In this document: piece after piece, positions 12,640 to 24,755 of the stretch
How the letters are laid out: each line of letters opens with the position of its first letter
Numbering within the stretch: position 1 is the first letter of the stretch
Assembly: GCF_033115175.1 (NCBI RefSeq)
Contig: NC_084837.1
Span: forward strand, 28,970,266 to 29,034,265
Origin: Lepus europaeus
Lineage: Eukaryota; Chordata; Mammalia; Lagomorpha; Leporidae
Reading direction: 5' to 3'
Length of the DNA: 64,000 nucleotides
Notes under the pieces: generated by a model
Told to the model about the DNA's origin: nothing
Seen by the model: the letters and a program-made list of their open reading frames with translations, nothing else
Databases searched by the model: none
Translations under genes and position numbers: made by a program

Positions 12640-13960
12640 GGCCCAGCTGCAGTAAGTCCTATAGGGCCTTCCTCCATGCTGGCAGCTACAGGAGGGTAGG
12701 AAAGAGTCGCTGTGCCTTAGATGGCCTTTGATGGCAGTGGGTGTGAAGATGTAGGATACTTCAGTACTCTCTAAAGAACATGGCCACCAGATACACAAAG
12801 AATGAGAAGGCAGTCGGCATTATAAGGAGAACCAGCAACAAGTGTTAGGAACCTGCCTCTTGGAACTTGCAGTCACTTAGCAAAGAGAATATTATCTATG
12901 CACACTCCGTTCTCAATAGTTCAGATCAAGGGATGAGGGCTAAAACAAATTGGGAATAAAAAACAGGTGATTTCCCCTTCTCTGCTCTAAGTAGCTTAAG
13001 CGAATAGCTTCAGTGACAATACTGGGACCAACAAGAAATTTGAATAGTGTGGGTGAAAATTTTAATACCTGACAGTGATTGAAACTTGTGGGTTGAGGGT
13101 TAGATGTCATTAAGGAAATATGCTAATGAAAAAGCAATAGATCTTCAGTGGAGCACAGTTGATAGTTGTTCCTGGAAAACAAACATTTCACGTTCCCATC
13201 TGTCTCCTGTCAAATGCTTTCCATAGGAACTTTGATGAAAAGTTGCCATGAACCATGCTGGCAACTGTCCAGATTACTAAATCTTAGGAGACATACCGAA
13301 ATTTCACTGAAGTTAAAGCCTCATTCAAAAAAAAAAAAAAGAAACTTCCTTACCATTCCCTGAAAACACTTCTTCACTGTGGTCTCTTTGTTTCTGAGCT
13401 CCGTTGCCTTTATGAGCAAACTTTAAATTTCCATCACAGAAACCCATGTTCATATTACCTCCCAAATTATGTATAAAAATGTCTGTGCCACATTTAGCCT
13501 ATTGATAGGGATTTGAGAATATATATACATATATATAAAGATCTACTGCAGTTTATACCAATGTTTCATGATTATAAGCCATTTCTTGAGACAACATTGC
13601 AAAAATCAATGTTAATTCAAAGTTTCATGTATTAAAGATTTCATAAAATAACAAAAGTTAATAAAATATAACAGTCTATAAGATCAATCCCCCATCTAAA
13701 AGCAAAGTTGAGGCTTTGAACATTTTATTCTAATTAGTGAAACATTGGTGACAAATGCTTCTTGTACTGAATTAGTGAATTTGAGTTCTATAGGCCCTTC
13801 AACTTCAGAAAAACGATTTTATATTATGTCATCAATTTGATGAGGCTTATGTCCTAAAAGCACTAGTAATACTACTTTAGATAGCTATTTTAGAAAAATG
13901 TCCAAGCCTGTGAATTAGGAGATATATGCATTGTGCCTTCATAGCACTGTTCATTAAAGC

Positions 13961-13985
13961 AAAAAAAAAAAAAAAAAAAAAAAAA
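13961..13985. repeat. A25 homopolymer
   Basis: An uninterrupted run of 25 A. An ATTAAA lies just before it, but only about two bases away, so it is not convincing as a processed RNA end. Confidence 0.8.
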
Positions 13986-14519
13986 GGAAAAAAATCCTCA
14001 GTCTACATACAGAGGGCAGTGAGTACATCTGTTATGGCTCACATTAAAAAATGTCATAAACAGTCAGAATAAACGAACTGCAGTTACAGCCAAAAAGAGT
14101 GAAAGTTAGAAAGAAAAAGTTGATTGGAAAAAAAAAAAAGACTAAATAGCTTATCATGCCTTGATGAAAAATTCAAAAATAAGTAAAACCAGAGGAGCTA
14201 TTGACTAAGCCTAAATAATAATAGGATAAATCTAGATTTAGAAGGCCAATCATGAAAATGTAAGATCATTATTTCATGGCTGGGACATAGAATGGCACTG
14301 AAAGAATACAATGGTCCATAGATGGGTCAGTATAATAAGATTTCATCTTTCAAAGCAAGTTCTTACTTCCCATTACTCTTCAGCATGTTCAGGCTATTCT
14401 TGGAACTTTCCCCTCTCGGATTCCCAATTAGAGAATCAACTTTTTAAAACATTATACTCTGTTGCCCTAAAAAAGTACAATTTTTACTGAATTTATATTA
14501 ACTTTGTGAATTAATATGA

Positions 14520-15095
14520 GAGTTGATGTATCTGTTAAAATGAGCCCTTCTGTCTAGAAAAGGTACCTGTACATTTACTAGGTCTTCTTTAATGCTGTCT
14601 GTATATTTTTATAATTCAGTGTATTTTGTAGACCTTTTGTTAGATTTGCTCTTAGTTACCTCATATTTTTTCACTAGTATTGAAAAGGTAACATTTGAAA
14701 TTCACAGTCAAATGTATTCTCTTATGGACTCTAATAAGCTTTCTGTTGATTCTCATGCATTTATTTTTCACATAGACAGTAATATAAACTAATGTTAATA
14801 ATTTTGTCTTCATTTTCAATATGTATTTTTAATACTATCTTATTTTTTGTTCACTAAGCCTTTCTTTGAGCAGAGATAGTAGTACTAGAGAATATTCTTT
14901 TGTTTATCTTGAATTTAAAGGAATTGCTTCTAACTTCCCTTCTTTATTTACTCACATTTGTTAATATGAACAAATTTAATGCAGTTCATTGATACAATTC
15001 TAATACAATGATATGCTTTTCTTCCTTTTAATTTACCTCCCTTCTAATTTACTTTATCGTCAAAGACTTAGTTAGTCCTCCACTAAATAAAGAGT
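14520..15095 (-). mobile_element. Old L1 ORF2 fragment, antisense
   Basis: TAGGTCTTCTTTAATGCTGT, followed by TTTTGTAGACCTTTTGTTAG and TTAGTTACCTCAT, matches antisense L1 ORF2. The remainder is AT-rich and heavily decayed, and edges are approximate. Confidence 0.5.
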
Positions 15096-15357
15096 CCAAG
15101 CACTGGTGCTATGGTGTAGTGTCTGGGTTGCTCCTCTTCTGATACAGCTCTCTGCTAACCCACCAGGAAAGGAATGGAGGATAGCCCAAGAGTGGAGGAG
15201 ACCTACAAGAAGTTCCTCAATCCTGGCCCAGCTCTGGCCAGCCATGGTTGTTGCAGCATTTGGGGGAATGAACCAGCAGATGAAAAATTCCTCTCTCTTC
15301 CTCTCTCCCTGGAACTCTGATTCTCACGTAAATAAATAAATCTTTAAAAAAAAAAAA
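15096..15357 (+). repeat. CSINE, shortened
   Basis: Begins CAAGCACTGGTGCTATGGTG, lacks the CATCCCATATGGGC block, then TGCTCCTCTTCTGATACAGC through to GTAAATAAATAAATCTTTAA and an A-run. It splits L1-like DNA. Confidence 0.85.
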
Positions 15358-15360
15358 AGA

Positions 15361-16110
15361 GAGTTCAAGTAAAAAGTAGAGAGATCTGTGTTCAGCCAGA
15401 ATTTAGACAAGGTCTGTAAAAATCAAATCCAAAGCTGTCAATTTCAGTAATTTTTTATAGTATTTCTTTATATTAACCCATCTGTGTTTTTATGACAAAT
15501 AATCTTCAGGGATTTTAAAAGTTTAAACTAGTTTCTATCTTGTAAAAAGTTTATTTCCTTTATTCTTTCTTTCAAATCAGGAATTAGAGTTGAATTTATT
15601 GCAAATTTTTGTGCATGTGTTGAGAGGACATTAAGTTTTTCTATAGTAATAAATCAAATATATATATATATATACACACTATACTATATATAGTATTAAC
15701 ACATTGATGTATTGCTTCTTGGCCTTTTGGCTAAGATCAAGTGCATATTAACATGTTGTCATCCCTGCATCCATGGAATAAATTTAAATTCAATCTAATT
15801 TGGTTGTTGGGTATTTTTAAAATTCTGCTTTATTAAATTATAATTCTGTATTACTATCATACTGGTTTCCAGGATTTCTTGCCTCCTCATATTTTTGACT
15901 AGGGTGTATTGTTCTCTCTTTTTTTATTTGAAAAGTCTTACAATATGGTTAGGAGTAATCCTTTCTAGAAGGTTTATTAGAAAATCTTGAAAACCTTTGA
16001 CCCTGGTGGGTTTTGTATCACGTTTTTATGTGCTGTGCATCTGTATTAAGGTTTGAACTATTGATTTAATATATTTAATAATTTTGGAAATGCTTTGAGT
16101 CTTGTTTTTA
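15361..16110 (-). mobile_element. Old L1 ORF2 fragment, antisense, with U2 insert
   Basis: AACATGTTGTCATCCCTGCATCC followed by GGAATAAATT parallels the antisense L1 stretch that ends in a CATCCCTGGGATAAA motif. Upstream AACACATTGATGTATTG parallels its preceding part. A U2-like 33-mer sits between them. Confidence 0.6.
15711..15743 (+). ncRNA. U2 snRNA 5'-end fragment (pseudogene)
   Basis: These 33 bases match positions 1-33 of U2 snRNA as I know it, with only two differences, at positions 3 and 10. Both are C to T at CpG, the expected decay. The match covers the first stem-loop and stops after AAGATCAAGTG. The rest of U2, including the branch-point recognition segment, is absent. It is not a functional U2 gene; it is a fragment embedded in antisense L1. 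Confidence 0.8.
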
Positions 16111-16642
16111 TAGTGTATTTAACAATAAATATATATTCAAAATATGCAAACACATACACTTGGATTTCATTTTGTTTGAATAACTATCTTCCGAATAATT
16201 CCATAATTTTATTTTTAAGTTTTGCTATATATGTATATATACTTATACCTATTTTTTCAAGTTTTTATTTCACATAGAGTCATAATTTTTATTCTTTGCT
16301 ATGTAATCTCGATTGCTATCCCTTCTATGTCTGTGATTGTAGAGTTTTACTCTTTACCTGAAAAATTCTCAGCTGTCATTTTTGCAGATTTCACTGGCCT
16401 ATAGTTTCATTGTTTTGTTTTTCTGATCTGATTGTAGCCTCTATTTTTTTTTCATGTTTCTCATCTCTTTTCCCCCATATGATATTTGAATACTTTCTCC
16501 ATATCTTATTTCCAGTTATTACTGTTTTCAGCTGACTTTAGTTGTTATAAATATTCCCAAAGATTTTAATTTCTGCTACTGAATTATTCATTTTCCAAAG
16601 AGATACCAGGTCTTTTCTTAAAATAGCTACTTTAAAAAACAA
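16111..16642. other. T-rich DNA, perhaps further decayed L1
   Basis: No gene; strongly T-rich plus strand. It could be an extension of the antisense L1 but no landmark is secure. Confidence 0.35.
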
Positions 16643-16936
16643 TTTTTTTTTGGAAAGCAGAGTGACAGAGACGGAGAGACAGAGAAATAAAGATCTTCGA
16701 TTTACTGGTTCACTATTCCAAATGGCTCCAACAGCCAGGGCTGGGCCATGTTGAAGCCCAGAGTAGGAACTCTAGTGAGGTCTCATGTGGGTGTCAGGGG
16801 CTGAAGTACTGGGGCCATCTCCCCTGCTTTCTCAGGCACAGTAGCAGGGAGCTGCTGACTCCACCTGGCGCTTCAGTACTTCATGCCAGTCTCACAAGTA
16901 GTGTTGTGCACCTGTTGTGCAATGATGTCGGCCCCC
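16643..16936 (-). repeat. CSINE, antisense, old
   Basis: Landmarks: GGTTCACTATTCCAAATGGC, GGGGCCATCTCCCCTGCTTT, CAGTAGCAGGGAGCTG, and GTGCACCTGTTGTGCAATGA at the head complement. It is diverged. Confidence 0.8.
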
Positions 16937-17760
16937 AAATAGCTGCTTTTCCAACTCTTTTTTCTTTCTTTACTCCATTTTTTATTTCTTCATGCTTTTT
17001 ATATGTAACTATTGTATAATTAATAATTTTAGTATCTGAGGTCTTAGAGATCTAAATTTATAATTTGCTGTTATTGTTTTCATTCTTATTTCGTAATGGC
17101 TTGTTTTCCATTGTTTCATTGTTTTCTTTTAATAACATTTAATCATGGGCTTATCTTTTGCTTAATTTTTTTTTATGTGCCAATGACTATGTTGGCTCTC
17201 TTTCTCAGCAGAGAGAATCTGTAGTGGATTTTGCCTGTTCCTTGGGATGCTACCTTCCTGGAACCAATTTCTTTTGATCTGAGAAATCACAGCTGTGGAG
17301 TTCTCAGGTTGCACTCTGTGACTGCGGCGAACGCAGGTTTTGTAAAGATTATAGGTGTGTATGGGGTATCCCTGGGATGTCTGTCTCCTCTCCTGCGCTG
17401 ACAGTTCACAGCTCTCTGTTCCAGTTTCAACTTATTGTTTGTTTGCTTTGGTTTTGAGGTCCTTGGAGATTTCTGATATTCTAGCCTGCCTAGGAGTATA
17501 TTAAAGAGAGAAGACTGCAGGTGGAACTGGTTATATTTTAGTGGGAGGGTCACTTAGAGTACAGTCTTCCACACTGCTAAGCTGAAAGTCTTGTGATACA
17601 TTTTAATATTGTGTCTGTACTTTTAAAATTCCACAGTAACTTCATCCTAGAATCATATTACATACAGACTTCATAATGACTATAGTTTTTTCTGAGCACA
17701 AATATCAGTTTCCACATTCTTAGATGTGAAATACTATTTGCAAAATGATGATTTCTTGCC
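16937..17760. other. Unassigned intergenic DNA
   Basis: T-rich to about 17170, then a more balanced segment to 17560 with CpGs near 17325-17335. No gene or named element was recognised. Confidence 0.4.
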
Positions 17761-18043
17761 TTTTTTTTTTTTGACAGGTAGAGTTAGACAATGAGAGACA
17801 GAAAGGTCTTCCTTCCATTGGTTCACCTCCCAAATGGCCACTACAGCCGGTGCACTGTGCCAATTGGAAGCCAGGAGCCAGGTGCTATCTCCTGGTCTCC
17901 CATGCGGGTGCAGGGCCCAAGCACTTGGGCCATCCTCCACTGCCTTCCTGGGCCACAGCAGAGAGCTGGACTGGAAGAGGAGCAACCGGAACTAGAACCT
18001 GGGGTGCCGGTGCCACAGGTGGAGGATTAGCCTAGTGAGCCGT
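17761..18043 (-). repeat. CSINE, younger subtype, antisense
   Basis: The T-run followed by GACAGGTAGAGTTAGACAAT, then CAAGCACTTGGGCCATCCTC and GCCACAGGTGGAGGATTAGC, shows the subtype whose head reads GCTAATCCTC and whose tail is a pure A-run after CTGTC. Confidence 0.93.
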
Positions 18044-18676
18044 TAGTTTGTTTTCTTACCAAAATGGGAAATACATTTCCCAGAATTCCCTTTCCATAGG
18101 GTGTTGATCACCAGGGAAATTCACATGAGAGTCAAAAAGAAATAAAGCAACAACAATTCCACAGCTGTAGCAGAGCCCTTCCTGAATATTATCGTTGATC
18201 TGCCAGCTCCCCTCCTGGAGGGCGCCAGAAAATTGGACTCAGTTCCACCAGCCCCTGCTAGATGCCACCCTTCCCCTTGTCTGAGTCTGAGGCCACCCAG
18301 TGTGTGATTCTGTGCTGAGGTGCACAGACTGCTGTTCACTGGCCCTGCTGGAGTTTGTTGAGCTGACAGACCTGGATTCCAGATTGTTCTCACGAGTTCC
18401 ATTTGTCCCACTGAGATTCAGTTTATCAGTACTGAACCACATCTTGTACTGAGTTTCCCCTCTCCAGCCCTGAGACCTCCCTGACTGATGTACAGTGAAT
18501 TCAAGCTCACCACCAGAAGAGAGGCAACCATGCTAAGAGGATTTTTTTGTTTTTCATTTGTTCTGCTTTCTGACTTCAGGAACTTTTATGTGCCACAAAC
18601 TCCTTTAGGACTCCCCTCTCTCCTCAGTTTTCCCATTATTCTCCAAAGTATAATGTCAATAATAAATCCTTTTCTT
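18044..18676. other. Unassigned intergenic DNA
   Basis: Moderately GC-rich from 18190 to 18480. No gene is supported, and I cannot assign it to a repeat family. Confidence 0.4.
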
Positions 18677-18984
18677 AAAGATTTATTTATTTATGTGAAA
18701 GGCAAGGTAACAGAGAGAGAGAGAGATGGACAAGAGAGTGATCAGCTTTCCCTACCAGTTTTCTCCCCAAAAGCCAGCAATAGCCCACGCTAGGTGAAAG
18801 CCAGGAGCCAGGAATTCCATCCAGGTCTCTCACATGAGCAGGTCCATCACCTGCTACTTCCTGGGCACATACAGGCAGGAAACTGACAGGAACTATCCAG
18901 CAAGAACACGGCAGACACAGTGTGGTACTGCATCCCCGCACTCCCAAGCAGCGACTTAACCCTGTATGCCACAGAGACCCCTCT
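18677..18984 (-). repeat. CSINE-like element, antisense, old
   Basis: AAAGATTTATTTATTTATGT tail complement, GAAAGCCAGGAGCCAGGAAT and GACTTAACCCTGTATGCCAC at the head complement. The middle is diverged from the common subtype. Confidence 0.75.
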
Positions 18985-20014
18985 CCTAAAATAATCTCTT
19001 AGTCCATTCGTTTTAGGACTTCCGTTCCATGACCAAAATATAACTGATTCAGGAATAATCATTAAAATCAGAAAAAGATCAAAGCTTAGTTCGTTGTAGC
19101 TGAGAAAGCATATATATTCAAATCTATAACTTGTTTGGATTCTGCTGCTAGTGGCTACTTTCCCTTTCATCTTGAACAATTTAGGCTTAGTTGTCTAAAA
19201 ACAGTTCCAATTCTAAAATAGATATTATAGTGACAATTGTGAGAACTAGCAGTTAGTACAACATCTGGGATACAGTACTGTCTCAGGGAATGTCACAGTA
19301 TTATTGTCATTTATTATCAAATTATTGGAACTTAAATAGGATTTACTATCTACTAGCTATACCTCTTAATATTACTTGGGCCATGAAAGGAAATATAAAT
19401 TACACCAACTTTTAATTGCAGAATCTCCATACCTTTTCATTGTTACCTTCATAATTTGTTTTCAAACTATGCGCTGTATTCTTTTCAATGCAAACCCAAC
19501 AATGTGAAATATTGTATTCAAACTGAGAATGTTTAATAGCTGTCATATTGCCTGAGAGATTCTGGTATTTTACTGAAGACACAAAATTTCTGTGAAATAG
19601 TTATAGCAGCTTAAGTAATTCTGTCATACTTTAACTTTTTACTACCTGTTACTGTATTATTGAAGATTTTTATGTATCACTTTAGTTATGAAGTGATTAT
19701 TTGTTTATGAAGAGGGCTATTATAAAAAACTTTTTATATCATTATAAAAATTAGTACAATAATTTATTTTTTCCAACTGATAAGTTGCAGCAGCACATGC
19801 ATTATTTTATTAACTAGTCAAGGATTGTTTTCTAGTTCAGCACAATCCCATGTTGATCAATATTCAAATATCCTGACAAGATCACGTTTTGCCTTTCTAT
19901 GATTGAATCCTAAATTTTACATTTTGACTTAAAACTGTTTTATTATCAAGAGTTCCTTAAAAAAAACAAAACAAAACAGGATTTGTTCTTCCACACTGTA
20001 AAAAAGAAGCTGAT
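18985..20014. other. AT-rich intergenic DNA
   Basis: No gene or clear repeat was recognised. Confidence 0.4.
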
Positions 20015-20187
20015 GTAAGGGCAAGGGGAAAAGAGGCCAGAGACGCACACTTCCCTCATGGCTCCCAGAGGGAACCCTGTTGCAATATCCTGATCTCAGA
20101 CTTCAGAACTGACAGCAAATAAATTTCTGTTGTTTAAGCCACCCACTCTAAGCTATTTTGTTATGGAAGCCCCAGAAAACTAATATG
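20015..20187 (+). mobile_element. MaLR-type LTR 3' part (MLT1-like)
   Basis: CAGCAAATAAATTTCTGTTG then TTTAAGCCACCCACTCTAAG and CCAGAAAACTAATATGG is the characteristic end of ERVL-MaLR LTRs, including the AATAAA signal and the TTAAGCCA block. The 5' part is missing. Confidence 0.75.
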
Positions 20188-20250
20188 GAAGCACTTCAAA
20201 AATTGTGTGGAAAAATGGAAATAAAAGAAATTTTGGTACGAAAAACATTA
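20188..20250. repeat. Fragment of a TIR element related to 36351-36475
   Basis: GCACTTCAAAAATTGTGTGG and the following AAAATGGAAATAAAAG resemble one arm of the short palindromic element seen at 36351-36475. Family name not certain. Confidence 0.45.
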
Positions 20251-21764
20251 GATGTTTTCACTTTAAAAGGAATGTTAAATGCTTAAAAGGATAAATATAT
20301 TTATTCTGATGAGTTATATCATATATACATGTTAAAAATCACAGTACCCCATAAATATAATTTTCATACACATCAAAATTTTAAAAAAAATCAATATATT
20401 GTATTTTCTATGTATTTTCTGAGACCTTCTGTATACTTGCCTATGGAGTTTTACCATTATATAGCTATTTAGGACTTATTGCAGACTTTGGGCTCTCTTG
20501 ATATTATTGATGTAATTTTGGTTGGCTTCAACTATATTATTGGTATATTAATGTTACATCATGTGATGATTATTTTGCACCTAAAACTTTTTTCTCTGTA
20601 GAGTTGCTTTGCTTTTTAAAAATGATATAATATCTACTGTGCTTTGAGAGCAAACTTAATTATGTTTTTAGATACCTATGACTTTCATGAGATTGCTTTT
20701 TACTGTCCTTTTGCATGCCACAAAACAACCTAATTTCATTTTTAGTTGTATGATTCTTATCATAAACTTTGATCTGTTTTTCTATTTTGAGAATTATCCA
20801 TAATAGGTTAACTAGAGTCATTGTCTTTGATATCTACAGAGGATTTCTTTCTTGTGTGTGTACGTGTGTGTATGCATGTGCGTGTGCTTTTCTCGTATAA
20901 TCTGCGCATGCCCCAGTTCAGATGCTGTCTTCAGCAAAGACAATTTATCTCAGAGCCTCTTAGGAAAAAGACTATACTAGGTACTCTTGGGTACAGAATT
21001 TTTGCGGCAGACTCTTTATTTGTACTGAACGTTTTTAATTGCATGGCAATATAGTTATTACATAAGTTCAAAAACAATTTGTCTTCCTTGTCACCAGGAC
21101 ATAATTGGATACTTTTATTATGCAATCAAGGCCTACCCTGGAATGCTAAATTTGAGAATAATATGGATCTAGCCATACAAAATCCTCCTGGGGAAACTGG
21201 CCTAGTTCCTAAATCAAGCGTGTAGCAGCCTTCTCAATGTGTAAGGAAATCCATTTCCTGACAAGCCCAGGAAACCTTAGGTTACTTGAAGGATCTTGAA
21301 AAGAAAGGAATTCACTCAGATTTACAGGCTATGTGAATGTGGTGGTGAGTTTTGACTTAGCTTCCTTGTTGTTACAGGCATATCAAATCTGAAATTCCTC
21401 ACGCTAATGTTCAGCAAAGCAATTAGGACCTATGTGGTAAATCACATCTTTTGCTGGGAGGATATAAATATGACAAATCTAATGAGATCAGCAATATTTT
21501 GCAATCAAGAATAATATTTCTCTGAAATTATCTTTGGTGAAAATAACGAAGACTGTAGAAAAAGCCTTGTGTTTTAATGGAAAGTGAATCTATAATACAT
21601 CCTTCAGGATTATCAGGTTCTACCCCTGTTGGTTTCCTTTGAGCTATTTTGTACCTCTTTGTAAATAGCAAGTGATTGATGGATATACAAACTCTATTTT
21701 GTTGAAGTTTTACTGAATACTGCCTGGCCTTTTACCTTGGAAAAACCAGTTTGGGTCATATAAG
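20251..21764. other. AT-rich intergenic DNA
   Basis: No gene. A GT-rich low-complexity stretch occurs at about 20853-20888. Confidence 0.45.
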
Positions 21765-21965
21765 TTGGTTTTTCATACTGCAGTTAGACACTTGAGGCAG
21801 GCTACCTCACAAAGTAAACAAGATTATTTTGGCTCACGGTTCTTGAGGTACAAGATCCAAACAGCACTGGTAGGGTCTTGCAAGAGGCCTTCTGGGCTGA
21901 GTTACACTGTGGGAGAAGCCATGAGTCTGTACAGTCTCTCTTCTCCCTCTTACAAAGCCATTGGT
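21765..21965. repeat. Ancient interspersed repeat, first part
   Basis: TTATTTTGGCTCACGGTTCT, CAAGATCCAAACAGC and GGCCTTCTGGGCTGA match a widespread old mammalian repeat that I recognise but cannot name safely. It continues after the nested CSINE. Confidence 0.5.
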
Positions 21966-22293
21966 AGGGCTGACGCTATGGTGCAGTGGGTTGGTTAAAG
22001 CCCAGCCTGTAGCACCAGCAGCCCATATGGGTGCCAGTTCGAGTCCTGGCTGTTCCACTTCCAATCTAGCTCCCTGCTACAGAGCTTGGAAAAGCAGAGG
22101 AGAATGGCCCAACTGCTTGGGCCCCTGCTGACACATGGGAGACCCAGAAGAAGCTTCTGGCCCCTGGCTCTGGCCTGGCCTAGTCCCTACTGTGCCCATG
22201 TGGGGACTGAATCAGCCAATGGAAGACCCCTCTCTCTGTCTCTATGTCTCCCTGTAACTCTGCATTTCAAATAAATAAAATAAACCTTTAAAA
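21966..22293 (+). repeat. CSINE
   Basis: Full-length: GGGCTGACGCTATGGTGCAG head, CAGCCCATATGGGTGCCAGT, ATGGCCCAACTGCTTGGGCC, and CATTTCAAATAAATAAAATA tail. It interrupts an older repeat. Confidence 0.93.
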
Positions 22294-22480
22294 AAGCCTA
22301 CAGGATTTATTCATGGGGGCTCCATTCTAATAACCTAATCTCATCACTAGCATAAGCCCTACTTCCAAGAACCATATTCAGATCAAGTATTTATCTTTTT
22401 AATACCATTAATTTATTACATTGGAGTCTAAATTGCTGAACCAGTTCTGAGGACACATCCTACTGAAAGCATAACAGGTA
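22294..22480. repeat. Ancient interspersed repeat, second part
   Basis: GATTTATTCATGGGGGCTCC, AACCTAATCTCATCACTAGC and CTACTTCCAAGA continue the repeat cut by the CSINE at 21966-22293. Confidence 0.5.
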
Positions 22481-22677
22481 CCTGCTTTCAGTTTGGACTA
22501 CTTCCTGATCCCTTGCCCAAATTGTCAATTCTTGCTATATTTTCAAATTCTATCACTTTCCTTCAACGTCAGGCTGCAACCATGCAAGCTAATGTTGCCA
22601 ATACTAGTGTACATGCTGTCTCAACAGGATCCTAAAAGTCTGACCTTGGCACCACCGGGGACCAGGTAGTTCAACTT

Positions 22678-23022
22678 GTCATGTCTACTTCTAAGCTGTT
22701 TAGTCTTGAAACTTATGTTAATCAAAAAGGGTGACTGACAATGCTGAAACTTACGTGGGCCATGCACTCCTGGGCAGCAGTGGTTATTGAGAAATCACCC
22801 ACTCCTTGTGTTCTTAGAAATGGCCAACCCCACAGGACTATGCTCGCCACATGCCCAATTAAGACGTACTCTGCTACTCTAAATGAGTCCTTATTCACTT
22901 GCTCTATAAAATCCCAGGCTGCCTGCTTTTTCTTTGAGTTGCTTCTCATTAAGGAATGCTCTCCCTATTGTAATATCCTGAATTAAAATATCTCCTTACT
23001 CCATTTTCATTTTGTCTCTCAC
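22678..23022 (+). mobile_element. Possible solo LTR, unassigned
   Basis: The segment opens with TG and closes with CA, and has a TATA-like CTATAAAATCCC near 22904-22915 followed by CTGAATTAAAATATCTCCTT, which resembles a weak poly-A region. No target-site duplication was found. It could equally be unrelated DNA. Confidence 0.35.
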
Positions 23023-23134
23023 CACACACACATACCTTAAAGGATGAGAGGGGAAAAATCATTGAGGAAGGAAAAAAATAGATTAACATATACCAATAAT
23101 GGTTTTGTATGGCTACTTGTAATAACAATATTGA

Positions 23135-23425
23135 GGGCCGGCGCCGCAGCTCACTTGGCTAATCCTCTGCCTGCTGCGCCGGCACCCTGGATTCTGTCCT
23201 GGTTGTTCCTCTTCCAGGCCAGCTCTCTGCTGTGGCCCAGGAGGGCAGTGGAGGATGGCTCAAGTGCTTGGGCCCTGTACCTGCATGGGAGACCAGGAGG
23301 AAGCACCTGGCTCCTGGCTTTGGATCAGCACAGCACGCCGGACGTAGCGGCCACTTAGGAGGTGAACCAATGGAAGGAAGACCTTTCTCTCTGTCTCTCT
23401 CACTATCTAACTCTGCTTGTCAAAA
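23135..23425 (+). repeat. CSINE, younger subtype
   Basis: GGCCGGCGCCGCAGCTCACT head, GGCTAATCCTCTGCCTGCTG, ATGGCTCAAGTGCTTGGGCC, TGAACCAATGGAAGGAAGAC, and a GCTTGTCAAAAAAT tail. Confidence 0.95.
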
Positions 23426-24160
23426 AATATTGAAATATGATTCCCAAAGACAAAATTATGACTCTCATATAAATATAAATATGAATTCATGCTAGTTAGT
23501 ACATGCTTTTTTCTTCTGGTTTAATAATCCAAAATATATTCATGGGTTTGTGTGTGTATGTGTGTGTGTGTGTGTGTTTCTTTCCTATGTATCACTTGAA
23601 CTCATGCACAGAGCTCCTCATAGTGAGGAAACTAGGAGTATTTTATTGTGGATTCAATTAGGAGCATTAAAATGAGTGCATAAAATGAGATAAAAATAAC
23701 TTCTTCCACAGAAGAAGTAAGGCAATTGAACTGCTCTCCAACAAGGCAGGATTTGTATATTTAAAAACAAGAAGTTTTATTTTACTATTGGTTATATACT
23801 CTTACAAATTTGTAAAATTGCTCCCATAAAAGCAAATTGCATATGGCTAAATGCTGTGTTAAAGATGATGCATAGTTTTTTTTTTAATGAAATATTTTTC
23901 TCTATAGTGATATTTGTCTTTTTGGTTATGTTCACTTAGATAATCAATACTGCCATATTTAACACAACAGATGATTCTGGGTATGGATATTTGTATGTGT
24001 GTGAAATAAACATTGCAATGTTAATTTCCCCTTTTGTTATTACATCTGCTTTCAAGCCATTGGAATGACCAAGTTAGTCTTTTCATAATTTTTATGTCCT
24101 ACTCAGTGTGCAGTGATGTGTCCAACCTTATTTTACTGTGCTTTCCATAAGCCTATGCAG
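23426..24160. other. AT-rich DNA with a TG microsatellite
   Basis: A (TG)n tract lies at about 23549-23577. The stretch 23510-23620 resembles 24668-24750. Otherwise nothing was recognised. Confidence 0.45.
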
Positions 24161-24738
24161 AGTAGATGTGTCCTCATAGGCATGAAGACTTTGCAGTGCT
24201 CCAGGAGCACAGAGCCAAAGCAACAGAACCAGTCCCTCCTTGCTTGACAAATGGTGTCTTTCAAGAGCAGACAGGAGATTTATGCTACATGATCGCCATG
24301 TGATTTGTAACTGAGCGTCTTAAGGCTGTATTTTTTTTTTTAATGGCCAAAGATCCTCCTGCTGCATTGCAGGGCTTCTATTTCAAGATGTTGCTTCCTT
24401 ATTGCTATTTGAAAGCCTCTTTTATAGATGCAGACATTTTAATTTAGTTTCTGGGAAAGGCTTTTGTTTAAGCAATTATAGGCCATTTTTGAATTTTAAT
24501 TTAAGTCAGCATTAGCTAAGAATACTTGTTCCACTAATTTGTTTTTCAAATTTATGTGAGGTTTCAAGTAAAAGCCTGAGTGGTGGGTAGCAGAGGGTTC
24601 TACCTCCTATTCACCATGCATCTAATATCCTGGTGAAGTTCATTACCTTATCATTCTTAGCTGGCTTTGCTTTTTTCTTTTAATAATTCAAAACATATTC
24701 TGTTGCTTCTTTGCTGTATGTCACTTGAACTCATATAC
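24161..24738. other. Complex non-repetitive DNA, possible conserved noncoding element
   Basis: A complex, low-repeat stretch with TAAT-type motifs between two repeats. No gene. Conservation cannot be judged from this sequence alone. Confidence 0.3.
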
Positions 24739-24755
24739 AGACCTCATGAGTTTCT

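Larger units (their letters stand above)
12102..14519. other. Intergenic DNA with simple repeats
   Basis: No gene. It holds a G-rich stretch at 12583-12639, A-runs near 13328-13340, 13961-13985 and 14129-14140, and otherwise no recognised element. Confidence 0.45.

Noticed and set aside
13953..13985. ATTAAA followed by A25 as the 3' end of a processed pseudogene.
   Set aside because: The spacing is too short, and no gene-like sequence or duplication was found upstream.
15711..15743. A functional U2 snRNA gene.
   Set aside because: Only the first 33 bases are present and no snRNA promoter elements were recognised upstream.
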